Of a DNA stretch of 64,000 nt, positions 1 to 9,450 are shown piece after piece. The notes under the pieces are model-generated. The model was not told where the DNA came from. It saw nothing but the letters and a program-made list of their open reading frames with translations, and did not search any database. The position numbers and the translations under genes were made by a program. Origin of the DNA: Firm-04 sp045591925 (lineage in GTDB: Bacteria; Bacillota; Clostridia; Oscillospirales; Ruminococcaceae); NCBI GenBank assembly GCA_045591925.1, contig JAZNTW010000031.1:62001-126000 (forward strand), read 5' to 3'. How positions within the stretch are numbered: position 1 is the first letter of the stretch; each line of letters begins with the position of its first letter.

Positions 1-2
1 AA

Positions 3-92
3 GGGTATCATGACCGCCATCTGAACGCCGACCCGCTGGTTCCGGTTCCGGAGCAGCACAGCGAGCTCATGGATTCACTCGAAGAATTTTAA
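3..92 (+). CDS. 3' end of an unidentified CDS (partial, 29 codons)
   Basis: An open frame enters from the left edge and stops at TAA 90-92. The visible tail is acidic and ends in DSLEEF. No domain can be named from so short a piece. It runs in the same direction as the next two membrane-protein genes, 71 bp away. The stop codon lies inside TTAAGGCAATACC, the same 13 nt that form the end of the MITE family seen at 21999 and 45507, so an element remnant may have shaped the gene end. It could also be a chance frame. Confidence 0.45.
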   Translation, partial: GYHDRHLNADPLVPVPEQHSELMDSLEEF

Positions 93-163
93 GGCAATAC
101 CCACAGTGCATTTCACTGCGCTGAAAAAACCGAATAAATGCTTATACGAAAGGATGATTGATC

Positions 164-937
164 ATGGCAGAAAAGAATTTTACGCCATTTGAAGACGAAA
201 AGCCGCAGATTGTGCATTTTGAAAAAAGCCAATCTCACTACGAATATTGCCGTATGCAGATGTACGATATCGAAAAGGTACACCGCCGCACGTTCATCTG
301 CAATCTGGCGCTGTGCATCTTGGTCTGCTTCTTCTCCATCTTCAAACGATACATCGCAGTTTTTGATTTGCTGAGCAGCCCGTTTGCTGCCTTGGATAAA
401 CCGCAAGCCATTTTAACCGGCGGTATTTTTCAAATCATATTCGGCATGGCGATCATCGTGCTCGGCTATCTTGCATGGGCAAATTACCACTCGCTGAATA
501 TCATCATCTGCGCATGGTATGCAGCGGTCACGCTGGTCGGTGTCTTTCGGCTTGACTATTTGTCGGCGCTGATTGGCATTGTCGGAACGGTGTTCTATTT
601 CTTCTCCATTCGGGAGCTGCGCCATGAACAAGCGCTCTCGCAAATGGATGGCTATCCGGATTTCCATGAAAAATTTGACGTATCAAAATCGGATATCGTC
701 ATACAGACCCTGCTTGCACATAAGGGCGAGCACAGAACCAAATCCACGCTCTTTACAACCGATTATTCGCTCCGTAAAATGAAGAAAAAGTCGTTTGAAA
801 ATTCAACCGACCAGATCCGCAATGAAAAAATCGTGGCCCTTGCCGAGACCCTGCAAAATCGTCTGGAGGATGTCCGGAATCAAGCCGAACAAGACGCAGA
901 AGTAAAGACAGACGAAGCATCCGCATCAGAAGCATAA
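164..937 (+). CDS. Hypothetical membrane protein, paralogue of the next gene
   Basis: This 257-aa protein is not recognised. About 43 polar N-terminal residues are followed by roughly four hydrophobic segments (about 45-62, 84-104, 108-126, 130-148) and then a 100-residue charged, probably cytoplasmic tail ending in an Asp/Glu/Ala-rich stretch. Just after the last membrane segment it carries LSQMDGYPDF. The next gene has LKQQKGYPLF at the same place, so the two look like diverged paralogues. ATG 164 is chosen because GAAAGGA lies about 10 nt upstream; an in-frame TTG at 158 is less likely. It is probably co-transcribed with the gene 48 bp downstream. Function is unknown. Confidence 0.8.
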   Translation: MAEKNFTPFEDEKPQIVHFEKSQSHYEYCRMQMYDIEKVHRRTFICNLALCILVCFFSIFKRYIAVFDLLSSPFAALDKPQAILTGGIFQIIFGMAIIVLGYLAWANYHSLNIIICAWYAAVTLVGVFRLDYLSALIGIVGTVFYFFSIRELRHEQALSQMDGYPDFHEKFDVSKSDIVIQTLLAHKGEHRTKSTLFTTDYSLRKMKKKSFENSTDQIRNEKIVALAETLQNRLEDVRNQAEQDAEVKTDEASASEA

Positions 938-985
938 AATCACCGTCGAATCGACAATATACGCATCGTAAAGGAGACAATCACC

Positions 986-1990
986 ATGAACATTTCCCCG
1001 GAACTCGAAAAAGAATATGACGCAAACCGCCTCCGCATGATGAAGGTCAACAGAGATTTCCATACCTATATGTGGCTTGGAATTATTCTGGGCGCAATCC
1101 TGTTTGGCACCTCCTTTTTTATCGCGGCAGCGTCAATCAATAAAAAGCAAGACGATGGGCCTTGGATTTTTTATAACACAATGTCCACAGGTATCATTCA
1201 GATTCTGCTCGGCATCGGAACCATCGTGCTGAGCTGGCTGACTGCCATGAAAAAGCGTGTTCCCTGCCTGATTCTGCTTGGAATCTATTTCATAACGTTC
1301 ATCATGATTCTGATCAACAAAAACGGAACACTCAGCAGCGCCAATATTGTTTTCATGCTGCTCGGTCTGGCACTCAACATCTGGATTCAGCACGCATTCA
1401 ATGAACACGATGAGCTAAAGCAGCAGAAGGGATATCCGTTATTTTCCATTCAGGCAGATTATCGTGCGCATTACGAAGTGCCTGCACACGTTCGTGCAAG
1501 ACAGGCGCAGGCATCCTCGAATATGGACGTACTTGGCCAACCGACGTCTCAACCGGCTATCCAGCCGGCAGAAGAACCGGTTCAGAGAACGCCCTCTGCA
1601 TTCGATCCGTCTCCGAATTTGTTTTCCGACCCAAGGCCGGTCAAGCTGCCGCCGGAGGTCAAGCTCTCCGCAGCCTCGGAAAATGCACTTGGCATTACCG
1701 ATATGACCACAAGCACAGGTCTGACGCAAGCGACACCTGCTCCGGATATCCTTTTTGCGCCGACAGATGTTTCGCTGGATTCGCTCGATACAGCAATGCC
1801 GCAAGCCCGTGAAGCAATATTGCCACAGGTCAATCCGACAGATTTGCTTGTGGATATGACGGCAATTCCCTCCCATGCAACCACCAAGGGAAATCCGGAT
1901 ATGCTCCCGACGCCGGAGGATGTCCGCGCACGGATGGACGCAATGAAGCGCGCAATGGACGAGCATCATCCTGCCGACACCATCCTCTGA
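986..1990 (+). CDS. Hypothetical membrane protein with long disordered tail
   Basis: This 334-aa protein has no recognised family. Hydrophobic segments lie near residues 29-50, 68-88, 94-110 and 118-134, followed by a GYPLF motif and then about 180 residues rich in Pro, Ala, Ser and Thr that look disordered. The last 20 residues form a charged helix. The membrane core and GYPxF motif match the preceding gene, so duplication followed by tail divergence is likely. The ATG is preceded by AAAGGAGA with good spacing. The tail could be a cytoplasmic interaction arm, but nothing in the sequence names a partner. Confidence 0.8.
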   Translation: MNISPELEKEYDANRLRMMKVNRDFHTYMWLGIILGAILFGTSFFIAAASINKKQDDGPWIFYNTMSTGIIQILLGIGTIVLSWLTAMKKRVPCLILLGIYFITFIMILINKNGTLSSANIVFMLLGLALNIWIQHAFNEHDELKQQKGYPLFSIQADYRAHYEVPAHVRARQAQASSNMDVLGQPTSQPAIQPAEEPVQRTPSAFDPSPNLFSDPRPVKLPPEVKLSAASENALGITDMTTSTGLTQATPAPDILFAPTDVSLDSLDTAMPQAREAILPQVNPTDLLVDMTAIPSHATTKGNPDMLPTPEDVRARMDAMKRAMDEHHPADTIL

Positions 1991-2102
1991 GACGCAGAAT
2001 ATTTCTTCGGCACTGCCGCACGGAACCGTTGGCGGTCTTGATGTGCGATGCTGCCTTTACATTTTCTGCGATATATCACAATTTAGAAACGGCGGTGAAG
2101 CA

Positions 2103-3632
2103 ATGTTTGCAAAGGTAAGCAGCCTTGGATTATTCGGGCTGAACGCATTTCCGGTGGATGTAGAAATCAATCTCAGAAAGGGGATCCCACGCTTTGAAAT
2201 CGTCGGACTTGCTGACGCTGCCGTGCAGGAAAGCCGTGAGCGTATCAAATCCGCGCTCGCTACCTGCGGTATCCTGTTCCCGACCTCAAATTGTATTGTC
2301 AATCTCGCGCCGGCAGACCGCCGCAAAAACGGCAGTGTGCATGACCTTGCGATTTTAATGGCAATCCTTGCTGCACTCGGCAGGGTTCAGGTGCCGGAGG
2401 ATGCTGCTGTCATCGGAGAGGTCGCGCTGAATGGACAAATCAGACCGGTCCATGGCGTTCTGCCCATGACGCTCACCGCAAAGCAGCGCGGCATCCGAAC
2501 ATTTTATGTACCGCTTGACAACGCCAAGGAAGCAGCCGTTGTCGAGGATATTACCGTTTACGGCGTGTCGGATACCAAATCGCTGCTGGAGCATCTGGAC
2601 GGGCAAACACCGCTTGCGCCCATGCAGCATATCGGTCTTGAACAGGTCGATGCGCCGCCGATTCCGGATTTTTCCGATGTACACGGACAAACTGCCGCCA
2701 AGCGCGCGCTGGAGCTTGCCGCATCAGGCGGCCATAATGTGCTGCTCATCGGGCCACCCGGCAGCGGCAAGAGTATGCTCGCCAAGCGTATGCCGGGTAT
2801 CCTGCCGGCATTGTCCTTTGCAGAATCCATTGAAACGACGATGGTTTATTCCGTCGCCGGTGCGCTCGATAAAGAGCATCCGTTGGTAACGGTCAGACCA
2901 TTCCGTTCGCCGCATCATACGATCTCCTCAACCGGACTTGCAGGCGGCGGCTCCATTCCGCATCCGGGTGAAATCTCGCTTGCACATAACGGTCTGCTCT
3001 TTTTGGATGAACTTGCGGAATATAACCGCCAAACACTGGAAATTCTGCGGCAGCCATTGGAGGACAGAGTTGTTACGATTTCCCGTGCTGCCGGCACCGC
3101 CAGCTACCCCTGCTCGATCATGCTGATTGCGGCGATGAATCCTTGTCCCTGCGGATATCTCGGACATCCTACAAGACCTTGTACCTGCGGACAGCGTGCC
3201 GCATCCCAATACCTCAATCGCATTTCCGGCCCGCTGCTCGACCGTTTTGATCTGCATATCGAAGCTGCTCCGGTCACATTCGATGATCTTTCCTCGCAAG
3301 CACCGGAGGAATCCAGCGCGGAAATCCGGAAGCGCGTTGTTGCCGCAAGAGAACTTCAGGCGCAGCGCTTCAAGGGTACCAATATCACCTGCAATGCCTG
3401 CATCACGCCAAATCAGCTTGCCGCATTCTGCCCGATGACAGACAACGCAAAAAAGCGCCTCAAGGCGGTATTTGAACAAATGGGACTCTCCGCAAGAGCC
3501 TATGACCGTCTGCTGAAGGTTGCACGCACGGCAGCGGATATGACAGGCAGTGAAGTCATTGATTCGGTTCACATTGCGGAAGCCGTGCAGTACCGCACAC
3601 TCGACCGTAAATATTGGCAGTCGCCAAAATAA
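2103..3632 (+). CDS. comM: ComM/YifB-family AAA+ ATPase (Mg-chelatase-like)
   Basis: This 509-aa protein has the full architecture of the ComM/YifB family: an N-terminal Lon-like ChlI domain starting FAKVSSLGLFGLNAFPVDVE, an AAA+ core with Walker A GPPGSGKS near residue 216 and Walker B LLFLDE near 298, the Cys-rich CPCGYLGHPTRPCTCG segment, and a C-terminal helical domain. In naturally transformable bacteria ComM is a hexameric helicase aiding branch migration; many clostridial members are uncharacterised. ATG 2103 gives the canonical N-terminus; an upstream in-frame ATG at 2043 would add 20 atypical residues. It is followed 55 bp later by a RodA/FtsW gene, probably in one transcript. Confidence 0.93.
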   Translation: MFAKVSSLGLFGLNAFPVDVEINLRKGIPRFEIVGLADAAVQESRERIKSALATCGILFPTSNCIVNLAPADRRKNGSVHDLAILMAILAALGRVQVPEDAAVIGEVALNGQIRPVHGVLPMTLTAKQRGIRTFYVPLDNAKEAAVVEDITVYGVSDTKSLLEHLDGQTPLAPMQHIGLEQVDAPPIPDFSDVHGQTAAKRALELAASGGHNVLLIGPPGSGKSMLAKRMPGILPALSFAESIETTMVYSVAGALDKEHPLVTVRPFRSPHHTISSTGLAGGGSIPHPGEISLAHNGLLFLDELAEYNRQTLEILRQPLEDRVVTISRAAGTASYPCSIMLIAAMNPCPCGYLGHPTRPCTCGQRAASQYLNRISGPLLDRFDLHIEAAPVTFDDLSSQAPEESSAEIRKRVVAARELQAQRFKGTNITCNACITPNQLAAFCPMTDNAKKRLKAVFEQMGLSARAYDRLLKVARTAADMTGSEVIDSVHIAEAVQYRTLDRKYWQSPK

Positions 3633-3687
3633 CAGATACATACCGCATTTGCGGTTTGCAATGAAACAGAGATACAGGAGATACAAA

Positions 3688-4851
3688 TTGAAACGTACAA
3701 TTTCCACAGACTCCGCGAGAGAGGGCTTCTGGCACAGAATCGACTGGGCGCTTCTCATACTCGTGACGATCTGTTCCGGCGCAAGCGTTCTGATGCTGCG
3801 CACACTCTGGATAGAGAATATTTCCTCGGAAGTCGATGCCAATGACTGGGTCGTGCAGCTCATCTCGCTTGGATTAGGGTTGGTCGGCTGCTTCATCGTC
3901 TCCGCAATCGACTATCATAAGCTGGCACGATTCTGGTTTCTGTATGCGCCGATTGCCCTCGGTCTTGTCGCGCTGACCTTTACCAGCCTCGGCTACGGGC
4001 GAGAGGGCGCGGACGACCGTGCATGGATCGACCTCGGCTTTGTGCAGATCCAGCCCTCTGAAATCCTAAAGCTGGTCTTTCTGCTGTCCTACGCCTACCA
4101 TATTTCCAAGGTGACGAATAAGCTGAATCAGCCGCTGCATCTATTTTTACTATTGCTTCACGCGGCGGTTCCGGCAAGCATCGTTGCAATCCAAGGCGAC
4201 TATGGTACGGCGATCGTATTTGCTGCAATGACCATCTTCATGCTGTTTACGGCAGGACTTTCGTTCTGGTATCTGCTTGGCGGTGCCGCCCTGATGCCAT
4301 TGGTATTCTGGTTTGGCTGGACGTATGCGCTTGGCGACGTTCACCGAAACCGAATCCGTGTTCTGATGAATCCCGGCACCGATTCGCTTGGTCTGGAATA
4401 TCAGCAGAATCTTGGACTCAAAGCCATTCGCTCCGGCGGCCTGTTCGGGCAAGGACTCAGCGGCGGCACGTATACCGCTGTGCCGGAAATGCACAATGAC
4501 TTCATTTTCGCCTTTATCGGAGAAGCCTTCGGTTTTGTCGGCGCAATCGCGGTCATTATCATTCTGGCAGCGATCTGCCTGCGCATCTTCTATAACAGCC
4601 GCGTTGCAAAGGACACCATGGGCAAAACACTCTGCATGGGCGTTTTCGCAATTCTGTTTACGCATAATCTGATGAACCTTGGCATGGTCTTGAAGGTCAT
4701 GCCGGTAATCGGTATTCCGCTGCCGTTTTTCAGTGCCGGCGGAACGGCGATGCTTTCCATGTATCTCTGTATCGGTCTGGTCATCAGCGCCTATACGCAT
4801 AATCAGAAGAAATACCGCGTCTTCTATGACGCCGAAAATCCGAACGGATAA
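3688..4851 (+). CDS. RodA/FtsW/SpoVE-family peptidoglycan glycosyltransferase
   Basis: This 387-aa polytopic protein belongs to the SEDS family, which polymerises lipid II glycan strands with a partner class B PBP in elongation, division or sporulation. About ten membrane segments are visible. Family hallmarks are present: WIDLGFVQIQPSEILKL, an IQGDYGTA loop (family usually Q-P-D-x-G-T), NFIFAFIGEE-like NDFIFAFIGEAFG and the C-terminal PVIGIPLPFFSAGGT. TTG 3688 is preferred because AGGAG sits 7 nt upstream. An in-frame ATG at 3661 lacks a Shine-Dalgarno. No PBP gene is adjacent, so RodA, FtsW and SpoVE roles cannot be separated here. Confidence 0.92.
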   Translation: MKRTISTDSAREGFWHRIDWALLILVTICSGASVLMLRTLWIENISSEVDANDWVVQLISLGLGLVGCFIVSAIDYHKLARFWFLYAPIALGLVALTFTSLGYGREGADDRAWIDLGFVQIQPSEILKLVFLLSYAYHISKVTNKLNQPLHLFLLLLHAAVPASIVAIQGDYGTAIVFAAMTIFMLFTAGLSFWYLLGGAALMPLVFWFGWTYALGDVHRNRIRVLMNPGTDSLGLEYQQNLGLKAIRSGGLFGQGLSGGTYTAVPEMHNDFIFAFIGEAFGFVGAIAVIIILAAICLRIFYNSRVAKDTMGKTLCMGVFAILFTHNLMNLGMVLKVMPVIGIPLPFFSAGGTAMLSMYLCIGLVISAYTHNQKKYRVFYDAENPNG

Positions 4852-4872
4852 CGCCCAATATACGTGATTTAT

Positions 4873-4917
4873 ATCGGGAGCTTGCTGCAATACAGCCATC
4901 CCGATTCATACATTTTT
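4873..4917 (+). terminator. Weak hairpin followed by T run
   Basis: ATCGGGA at 4873-4879 pairs with TCCCGAT at 4899-4905, and TTTTTT follows at 4912-4917 after a 6-nt gap. The stem is short and the T run offset, so it may only be a partial terminator after the RodA-family gene. Confidence 0.3.
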
Positions 4918-4941
4918 TCATAAAAGGAGATCATCAAGTCT

Positions 4942-5283
4942 ATGGAACCCACAGTATTTCCAATCAGTCAGGATAAGCATATTATCTTTTGCATTATCGC
5001 AACGCTCTTGTTTCTGATTCAATTTGCACGAACAAAGCGTTGGTATCAGCTAGTCATGGCGCTTGCCATTCCGGCATCCTTGCTGATTTACATTCAGCCG
5101 GAAAACACTACGCTTTACTACGCCGTCGGTATTACAGAGGTCGTACTGCTGCTGCTCACGCTGATTCTCAACATTATCCAGTCTGCAAAAATTGCAAAAG
5201 CAGAAAAATTAGAAAAATCCGAATCGGAAGCAAGCACGCCCGACGCAGAAGCAGCGCTGCCTGTCGCAGAAACGGAGGAATAA
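4942..5283 (+). CDS. Small hypothetical membrane protein
   Basis: This 113-aa protein has three hydrophobic stretches (about 14-29, 37-52, 60-82) followed by a charged tail rich in Lys, Glu and Ala. It is preceded by AAAGGAGATC, and its stop codon is one base before the ATG of the downstream dehydrogenase, so the two are translationally linked. No family is recognised. Its only clue is this tight coupling, which suggests co-expression rather than a shared reaction. Confidence 0.7.
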   Translation: MEPTVFPISQDKHIIFCIIATLLFLIQFARTKRWYQLVMALAIPASLLIYIQPENTTLYYAVGITEVVLLLLTLILNIIQSAKIAKAEKLEKSESEASTPDAEAALPVAETEE

Positions 5284-5284
5284 T

Positions 5285-6274
5285 ATGCGTGCAAAACGAA
5301 TTGTCATCCTCGACTGGGCTACGATGGCATATAACAAGGACGAGGTCAATGCCCGCCGCTTTGCACCGCTTGCAGCGAACGTCGATGTCTACCCGTCCAC
5401 AAAACCCGAAGACACTGTCGCGCATATCGGTGACGCAGATGTTGTAATCTGCAACAAGGTGCTCATTACCAGAGAGGTTCTGGAAGCCTGCCCGAATATC
5501 AAATATATTGGTATCCTTGCGACCGGTTTTAACAATGTCGATCTGGATGCGGCAGAAGAACGCGGCATTCCCGTCTGCAATGCCGGCAGCTACTCGACAG
5601 ACGCTGTCACGCAGCTTGTTTTCGCATATATTTTCGATCATTTCCAGCGTGTTGCGCTGTATTCCATGGATGTACGGCTCGGTGCATGGGAAACCGCGCC
5701 GACCTTTTCCTATTTCCCGTATCCGACCGGAGAGCTGCGCGGCAAAACGCTCGGCGTCATCGGCTACGGCAATATCGGAAAGAATGTCGCAAAAATTGCA
5801 GAAGCCTTTGGAATGTCTGTTCTGATTGCGACCAGAACACAGCCGGAGAACTGTCCGTATCCGGTCGTGACGGCAGAGGAAGTGTTCCGTCGTGCGGATG
5901 TCCTCACGCTGCACTGTCCGCTTACCGAGGAAACACGCGGCATCATCAACCAGAAATCGCTTGCGCTGATGAAAGAAACCGCAATTCTGATTAACACCTC
6001 CCGCGGCGGCGCTGTTGTGGAGGCAGACCTTGCTGCGGCTCTGAATCATGATATGCTCGCAGCAGCCTATCTCGATGTGCTTGAAAAAGAGCCGATGTCC
6101 GCGGAATCCCCCCTCAAGGGCGCGAAAAACTGTGTCATTACGCCGCATATTGGCTGGACGCCGCTGGAAGCACGGCAGCGCTTGCTGGATATCACAGAGG
6201 ATAATCTGCGCGGCTGGCTGAACGGCAATCCGCAGCACGTTGTAAACAATGTGACCACTTCGGCTGCGGATTGA
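5285..6274 (+). CDS. D-2-hydroxyacid dehydrogenase (glycerate dehydrogenase-like)
   Basis: This 329-aa enzyme belongs to the NAD-dependent D-2-hydroxyacid dehydrogenase family, which interconverts 2-keto acids such as hydroxypyruvate and D-hydroxy acids. The Rossmann motif GYGNIG lies at about residues 160-165. The catalytic Arg is in NTSRGG, the Glu in LEKEPM and the His in PHIGWTPLEAR. The His-x-x-Trp form followed by EAR is typical of glycerate dehydrogenase/hydroxypyruvate reductase members. Length is normal. Substrate cannot be fixed from sequence. It follows a small membrane protein with a 1-nt gap and precedes proB by about 140 bp. Confidence 0.9.
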   Translation: MRAKRIVILDWATMAYNKDEVNARRFAPLAANVDVYPSTKPEDTVAHIGDADVVICNKVLITREVLEACPNIKYIGILATGFNNVDLDAAEERGIPVCNAGSYSTDAVTQLVFAYIFDHFQRVALYSMDVRLGAWETAPTFSYFPYPTGELRGKTLGVIGYGNIGKNVAKIAEAFGMSVLIATRTQPENCPYPVVTAEEVFRRADVLTLHCPLTEETRGIINQKSLALMKETAILINTSRGGAVVEADLAAALNHDMLAAAYLDVLEKEPMSAESPLKGAKNCVITPHIGWTPLEARQRLLDITEDNLRGWLNGNPQHVVNNVTTSAAD

Positions 6275-6412
6275 TTTTCAACACTGCGCCGCAGATTGTT
6301 GAGAATGGAACGTTGTCCGGCAGCAAATCTGCAAATCATATGTAAAATCCCATCCATATAATGGATGAATCATAAAACCCAAAGAACCCGCGAATGGAAA
6401 GGAAGTATTTTT

Positions 6413-7225
6413 TTGGACTGCGAATCTATGTCGCCGCGCAGACTCTCTGAGAGTCAGCGCATTGTCGTCAAGGTCGGCACCTCTACGCTGACGCACCGTA
6501 CCGGCAGAATGAATCTGCGGCGGTTTCATAATCTTGTGCGCGTACTTGCCGATCTCTCAAACGCCGGCAAGCAGCTGATTCTTGTTTCATCCGGTGCTGT
6601 TGGCTTAGGCGTCGGACAGCTTGGTTTGCGCGAACGCCCGACCGATACGCCGACAAAGCAGGCTTGTGCCGCTGTCGGACAGTGTGAGCTGATGTATCTC
6701 TATGACCGACAGTTCGGAAATTACAGCGTCAATGTGGCGCAGGTGCTGCTGACCAAGGCGATCCTCACAAACAACGGCGGCGAAAATGCCGGCAACTGCA
6801 TGGAACGTCTGCTGGAGCTTGGCGTGATCCCGATTGTCAATGAGAATGATACGGTCGCAATCGACGAATTGGAGCTTGAAATCGGTGAAAACGATTCCCT
6901 TGCGGCGATTGTCGCAGGCTTGGTACACGCCGATACGCTTGTATTGATGAGCGACATTGACGGACTGTATTCCTCCGATCCGCATAAGGACGAAAACGCC
7001 GTCCTGATCCCCGTTGTACGCGAGATCACACCCGAAATCGAAAGCATCGCCGGCGGTGCAGGAACGCCCAACGCGCGCGGCGGTATGGCAACCAAAATCT
7101 CTGCGGCAAAAATGGCAACTGCCCACGGTATTGATATGGTCATCATGAACGGCGAAAAACCGGAACAGCTCTACGACCTGCTGCTGAATGATGAACCCAT
7201 CGGCACGCGATTTATTGCGCAATAA
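6413..7225 (+). CDS. proB: Glutamate 5-kinase (ProB), short form
   Basis: ProB phosphorylates glutamate to gamma-glutamyl phosphate, the first step of proline synthesis. The amino-acid-kinase domain is clear: VVKVGTSTL near the N-terminus, LVSSGAVGLG, VNENDTVA and the GGMATKISAAKMA region. The protein is about 270 aa, so it lacks the C-terminal PUA domain of longer ProB proteins such as that of E. coli. TTG 6413 is chosen because AAAGGAAG lies 7 nt upstream; an ATG at 6365 has no Shine-Dalgarno. Its partner proA is 2.2 kb downstream, separated by two unrelated genes, all on the same strand. Confidence 0.94.
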   Translation: MDCESMSPRRLSESQRIVVKVGTSTLTHRTGRMNLRRFHNLVRVLADLSNAGKQLILVSSGAVGLGVGQLGLRERPTDTPTKQACAAVGQCELMYLYDRQFGNYSVNVAQVLLTKAILTNNGGENAGNCMERLLELGVIPIVNENDTVAIDELELEIGENDSLAAIVAGLVHADTLVLMSDIDGLYSSDPHKDENAVLIPVVREITPEIESIAGGAGTPNARGGMATKISAAKMATAHGIDMVIMNGEKPEQLYDLLLNDEPIGTRFIAQ

Positions 7226-7265
7226 CAAGCAAAACCCATCATTTAACATAAAGGAGGGGAACATT

Positions 7266-8498
7266 TTGTCTCCAATGCCTGACCTGCTGAAAAGTATTTT
7301 CCGGAAAAAGAAGGAAGAGGACCCGCCAATTTACTTCAAAACACCTGCTGAGCCAAGAAGAGAAGCGCCGAAGCAAGTGAACCACCCCCCAATAAGAACA
7401 GCGGATGCCTCATCGAAGCCGTCCGCGCAGCTCGGACGGACGATTGCAGATGAAAAGTATCTAGGCTGCACCGACCTGACGGAATTTGTCGTTCCGGAGG
7501 GCGTGACAGAAATCGGTAGGAAAGCATTTTCATGCTGCGTGAATCTGGAGAAAATTACGCTGCCCTCTACGCTTCAAATAATCGGAAGCAATGCCTTTGA
7601 CGGCTGTATGCAGCTGCGTGAAATCGACATTCCCGATAGCGTGCGGTCGATTGGGAATGGTGCGTTTTGTCGGTGCAAGGCGTTGGAGCGTATTAAATTT
7701 CCAAAGGGAATGCGCGGTGCAGAGTTGTCCGGCGGATTATTCTATGACTGTGTTTCGCTGGAAACCGTTGAACTGCCCGAACGCTTGTGCGGCAGCTTCA
7801 CCAATATTTTTCCGCATTGTAATAGTCTGCGTGAGATTCATCTGCCGGAGGGCATTACGGAAATCGGCTCCTTTACCTTTCAGGATTGCAGTCTGCTGCA
7901 AACGATCAAGATCCCGTCTACGGTCAAAATTCTGGAGTACAAAGCATTTCTGCGTGCAAGCAGCCTGTCGGAAATCTATATTCCCGATCATGTATCCATC
8001 ATTGACGCCTATCGAACCTTTGGCAACTGTACTTCACTGAGAAAAATCCGTCTGCCGCTGAACGTGACATTCCGGCATAATTTTCCGGATGAGGACGGTG
8101 CGGATGCGGTCGGCTGCTGCTTCCGAGGCTGTACATCGCTGCAAACGGTCGTGCTTGACACAAGAGAATTCCACATCAACGGTGAATTCAATGACGCGCA
8201 ATTCCTGCTGCTTCACGCAAAGCTTGCCGCTGAGCACAATGGAATTTCGATTGCATATGTCAAGAAGCACTATGAAACAGGCTTTGACCTCGCCATCAAT
8301 AAGAACGATGCAGAGCTCGTCCGCGAATTGCTCAGATATCTGCCGCAAGAGCTGCTGACGCAGGATTTCCTCTATGGTATGGCAGACGGCGCCGGCATGA
8401 TGGGCATGGAGGATATTCTGTATATCATTGTGGATTATATGAAACAGCGCAGAATGGACACTTCATTTGCTGAAATTGAATCTGATGATTACGATTGA
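7266..8498 (+). CDS. BspA-like leucine-rich repeat protein
   Basis: This 410-aa protein has a basic, polar N-terminus (KSIFRKKKEE) followed by repeats of the LRR_5/BspA type, for example GVTEIGRKAFSCC, LQIIGSNAFDGC and VRSIGNGAFCRC, covering roughly residues 60-300. The C-terminal 110 residues are different, helical and ankyrin-like. There is no signal peptide or membrane segment, so it is probably cytoplasmic, unlike many surface BspA proteins. TTG 7266 lies 8 nt after a perfect AAGGAGG; ATG 7275 is an alternative. It lies between proB and proA in what looks like one transcript, but nothing connects it to proline. A protein-binding role is a guess. Confidence 0.82.
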   Translation: MSPMPDLLKSIFRKKKEEDPPIYFKTPAEPRREAPKQVNHPPIRTADASSKPSAQLGRTIADEKYLGCTDLTEFVVPEGVTEIGRKAFSCCVNLEKITLPSTLQIIGSNAFDGCMQLREIDIPDSVRSIGNGAFCRCKALERIKFPKGMRGAELSGGLFYDCVSLETVELPERLCGSFTNIFPHCNSLREIHLPEGITEIGSFTFQDCSLLQTIKIPSTVKILEYKAFLRASSLSEIYIPDHVSIIDAYRTFGNCTSLRKIRLPLNVTFRHNFPDEDGADAVGCCFRGCTSLQTVVLDTREFHINGEFNDAQFLLLHAKLAAEHNGISIAYVKKHYETGFDLAINKNDAELVRELLRYLPQELLTQDFLYGMADGAGMMGMEDILYIIVDYMKQRRMDTSFAEIESDDYD

Positions 8499-8535
8499 TT
8501 GATGAAAGGACAGTTAGAACATGAGGTGATGTATC

Positions 8536-9435
8536 ATGTTTGAAGTCGGCAATGAATACCGGTTTCCGGTTCCTGCGTTGCTGCGCAATGATGCAGGCTA
8601 TGCGAAGATCGCCGATATCCTCCGAAAGGTCGATACGCTCACGGTTTTGCAATTTTGGGGCAGCGAAGATGTATTCGGCTTTTTTGTCTATGAGGGCATC
8701 ACGGTGCGGCTGAACCGCACAGATGCAGGTGTTTATTTTGCAGCCAGCAAAGATGATATCCCCTCGCAGGAAACGCTGCTGCATCTGCGGGAATATATTG
8801 AGGCGGCACTGGTGGCAGCACAGAACGCTCCGATAGTGCAGAATCTGACAGAGGATGAAGCAAACGCGCTGATGCGCGCAAAAATCATGCGCACGCCGCG
8901 TTCCCTGACGGATATGATGCGGCAGGCAGACAGTGCCTTTCCGCTGACGGAAGAAGAATACAAAAAAATTGCCAATCGGCAAAGCCATGCTGTAACGATT
9001 TCCACCGAGGATTTCAAAGTCGGCGAGGAATTTACGCAGAGAACTGCAACCGAAAGCTCCGGCGGTGCGGCAGCCGGTTTGCTTGTTGTGTGTGCGGTCA
9101 TGCTTTTCAGATATGGAGCGAATAATCGCAGCGGCGTGCTGATCTTTTTACTGGTGCTGGCGGTGATTATTGCCTTCCTGTTCATCTATATACGCTTACA
9201 GCCGAAGATAATCAAGGAGCCGATTTATGTCAGCCGCGAACATGGTCTCACTTATAAGCGGAAAACATGGCACTGGGATAAGATCACTCTTGTGCAGAAC
9301 ATCAGAGACGACTGTTACCGTATTTGCGCAGGGGAACGGACGGTCGCTCTTGTGCCGTTTCGGATATCGAACGCCGCACATCTTTATGAGATTATACAAT
9401 CCAAGAACATCCCGATTGTGGATGTCAAAAAATAA
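8536..9435 (+). CDS. Hypothetical protein with central membrane hairpin
   Basis: This 299-aa protein starts with a soluble alpha/beta N-terminal half of about 165 residues, followed by two hydrophobic segments (about 175-191 and 197-217) and an 80-residue C-terminal domain with PH-like beta character (YVSREHGLTYKRKTWHWDKI). The layout suggests an inner-membrane protein with both ends cytoplasmic. It is preceded by GAGGTGATG and ends 15 bp before proA, so it is co-transcribed with proB, the LRR gene and proA. No family is recognised. Confidence 0.75.
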   Translation: MFEVGNEYRFPVPALLRNDAGYAKIADILRKVDTLTVLQFWGSEDVFGFFVYEGITVRLNRTDAGVYFAASKDDIPSQETLLHLREYIEAALVAAQNAPIVQNLTEDEANALMRAKIMRTPRSLTDMMRQADSAFPLTEEEYKKIANRQSHAVTISTEDFKVGEEFTQRTATESSGGAAAGLLVVCAVMLFRYGANNRSGVLIFLLVLAVIIAFLFIYIRLQPKIIKEPIYVSREHGLTYKRKTWHWDKITLVQNIRDDCYRICAGERTVALVPFRISNAAHLYEIIQSKNIPIVDVKK

Positions 9436-9450
9436 GAAAGGATATTCGCT

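Noticed and set aside
89..130. A third MITE copy at the left edge
   Set aside because: Only 13 nt (TTAAGGCAATACC) match; the interior and right end are absent, so it is at most a remnant.
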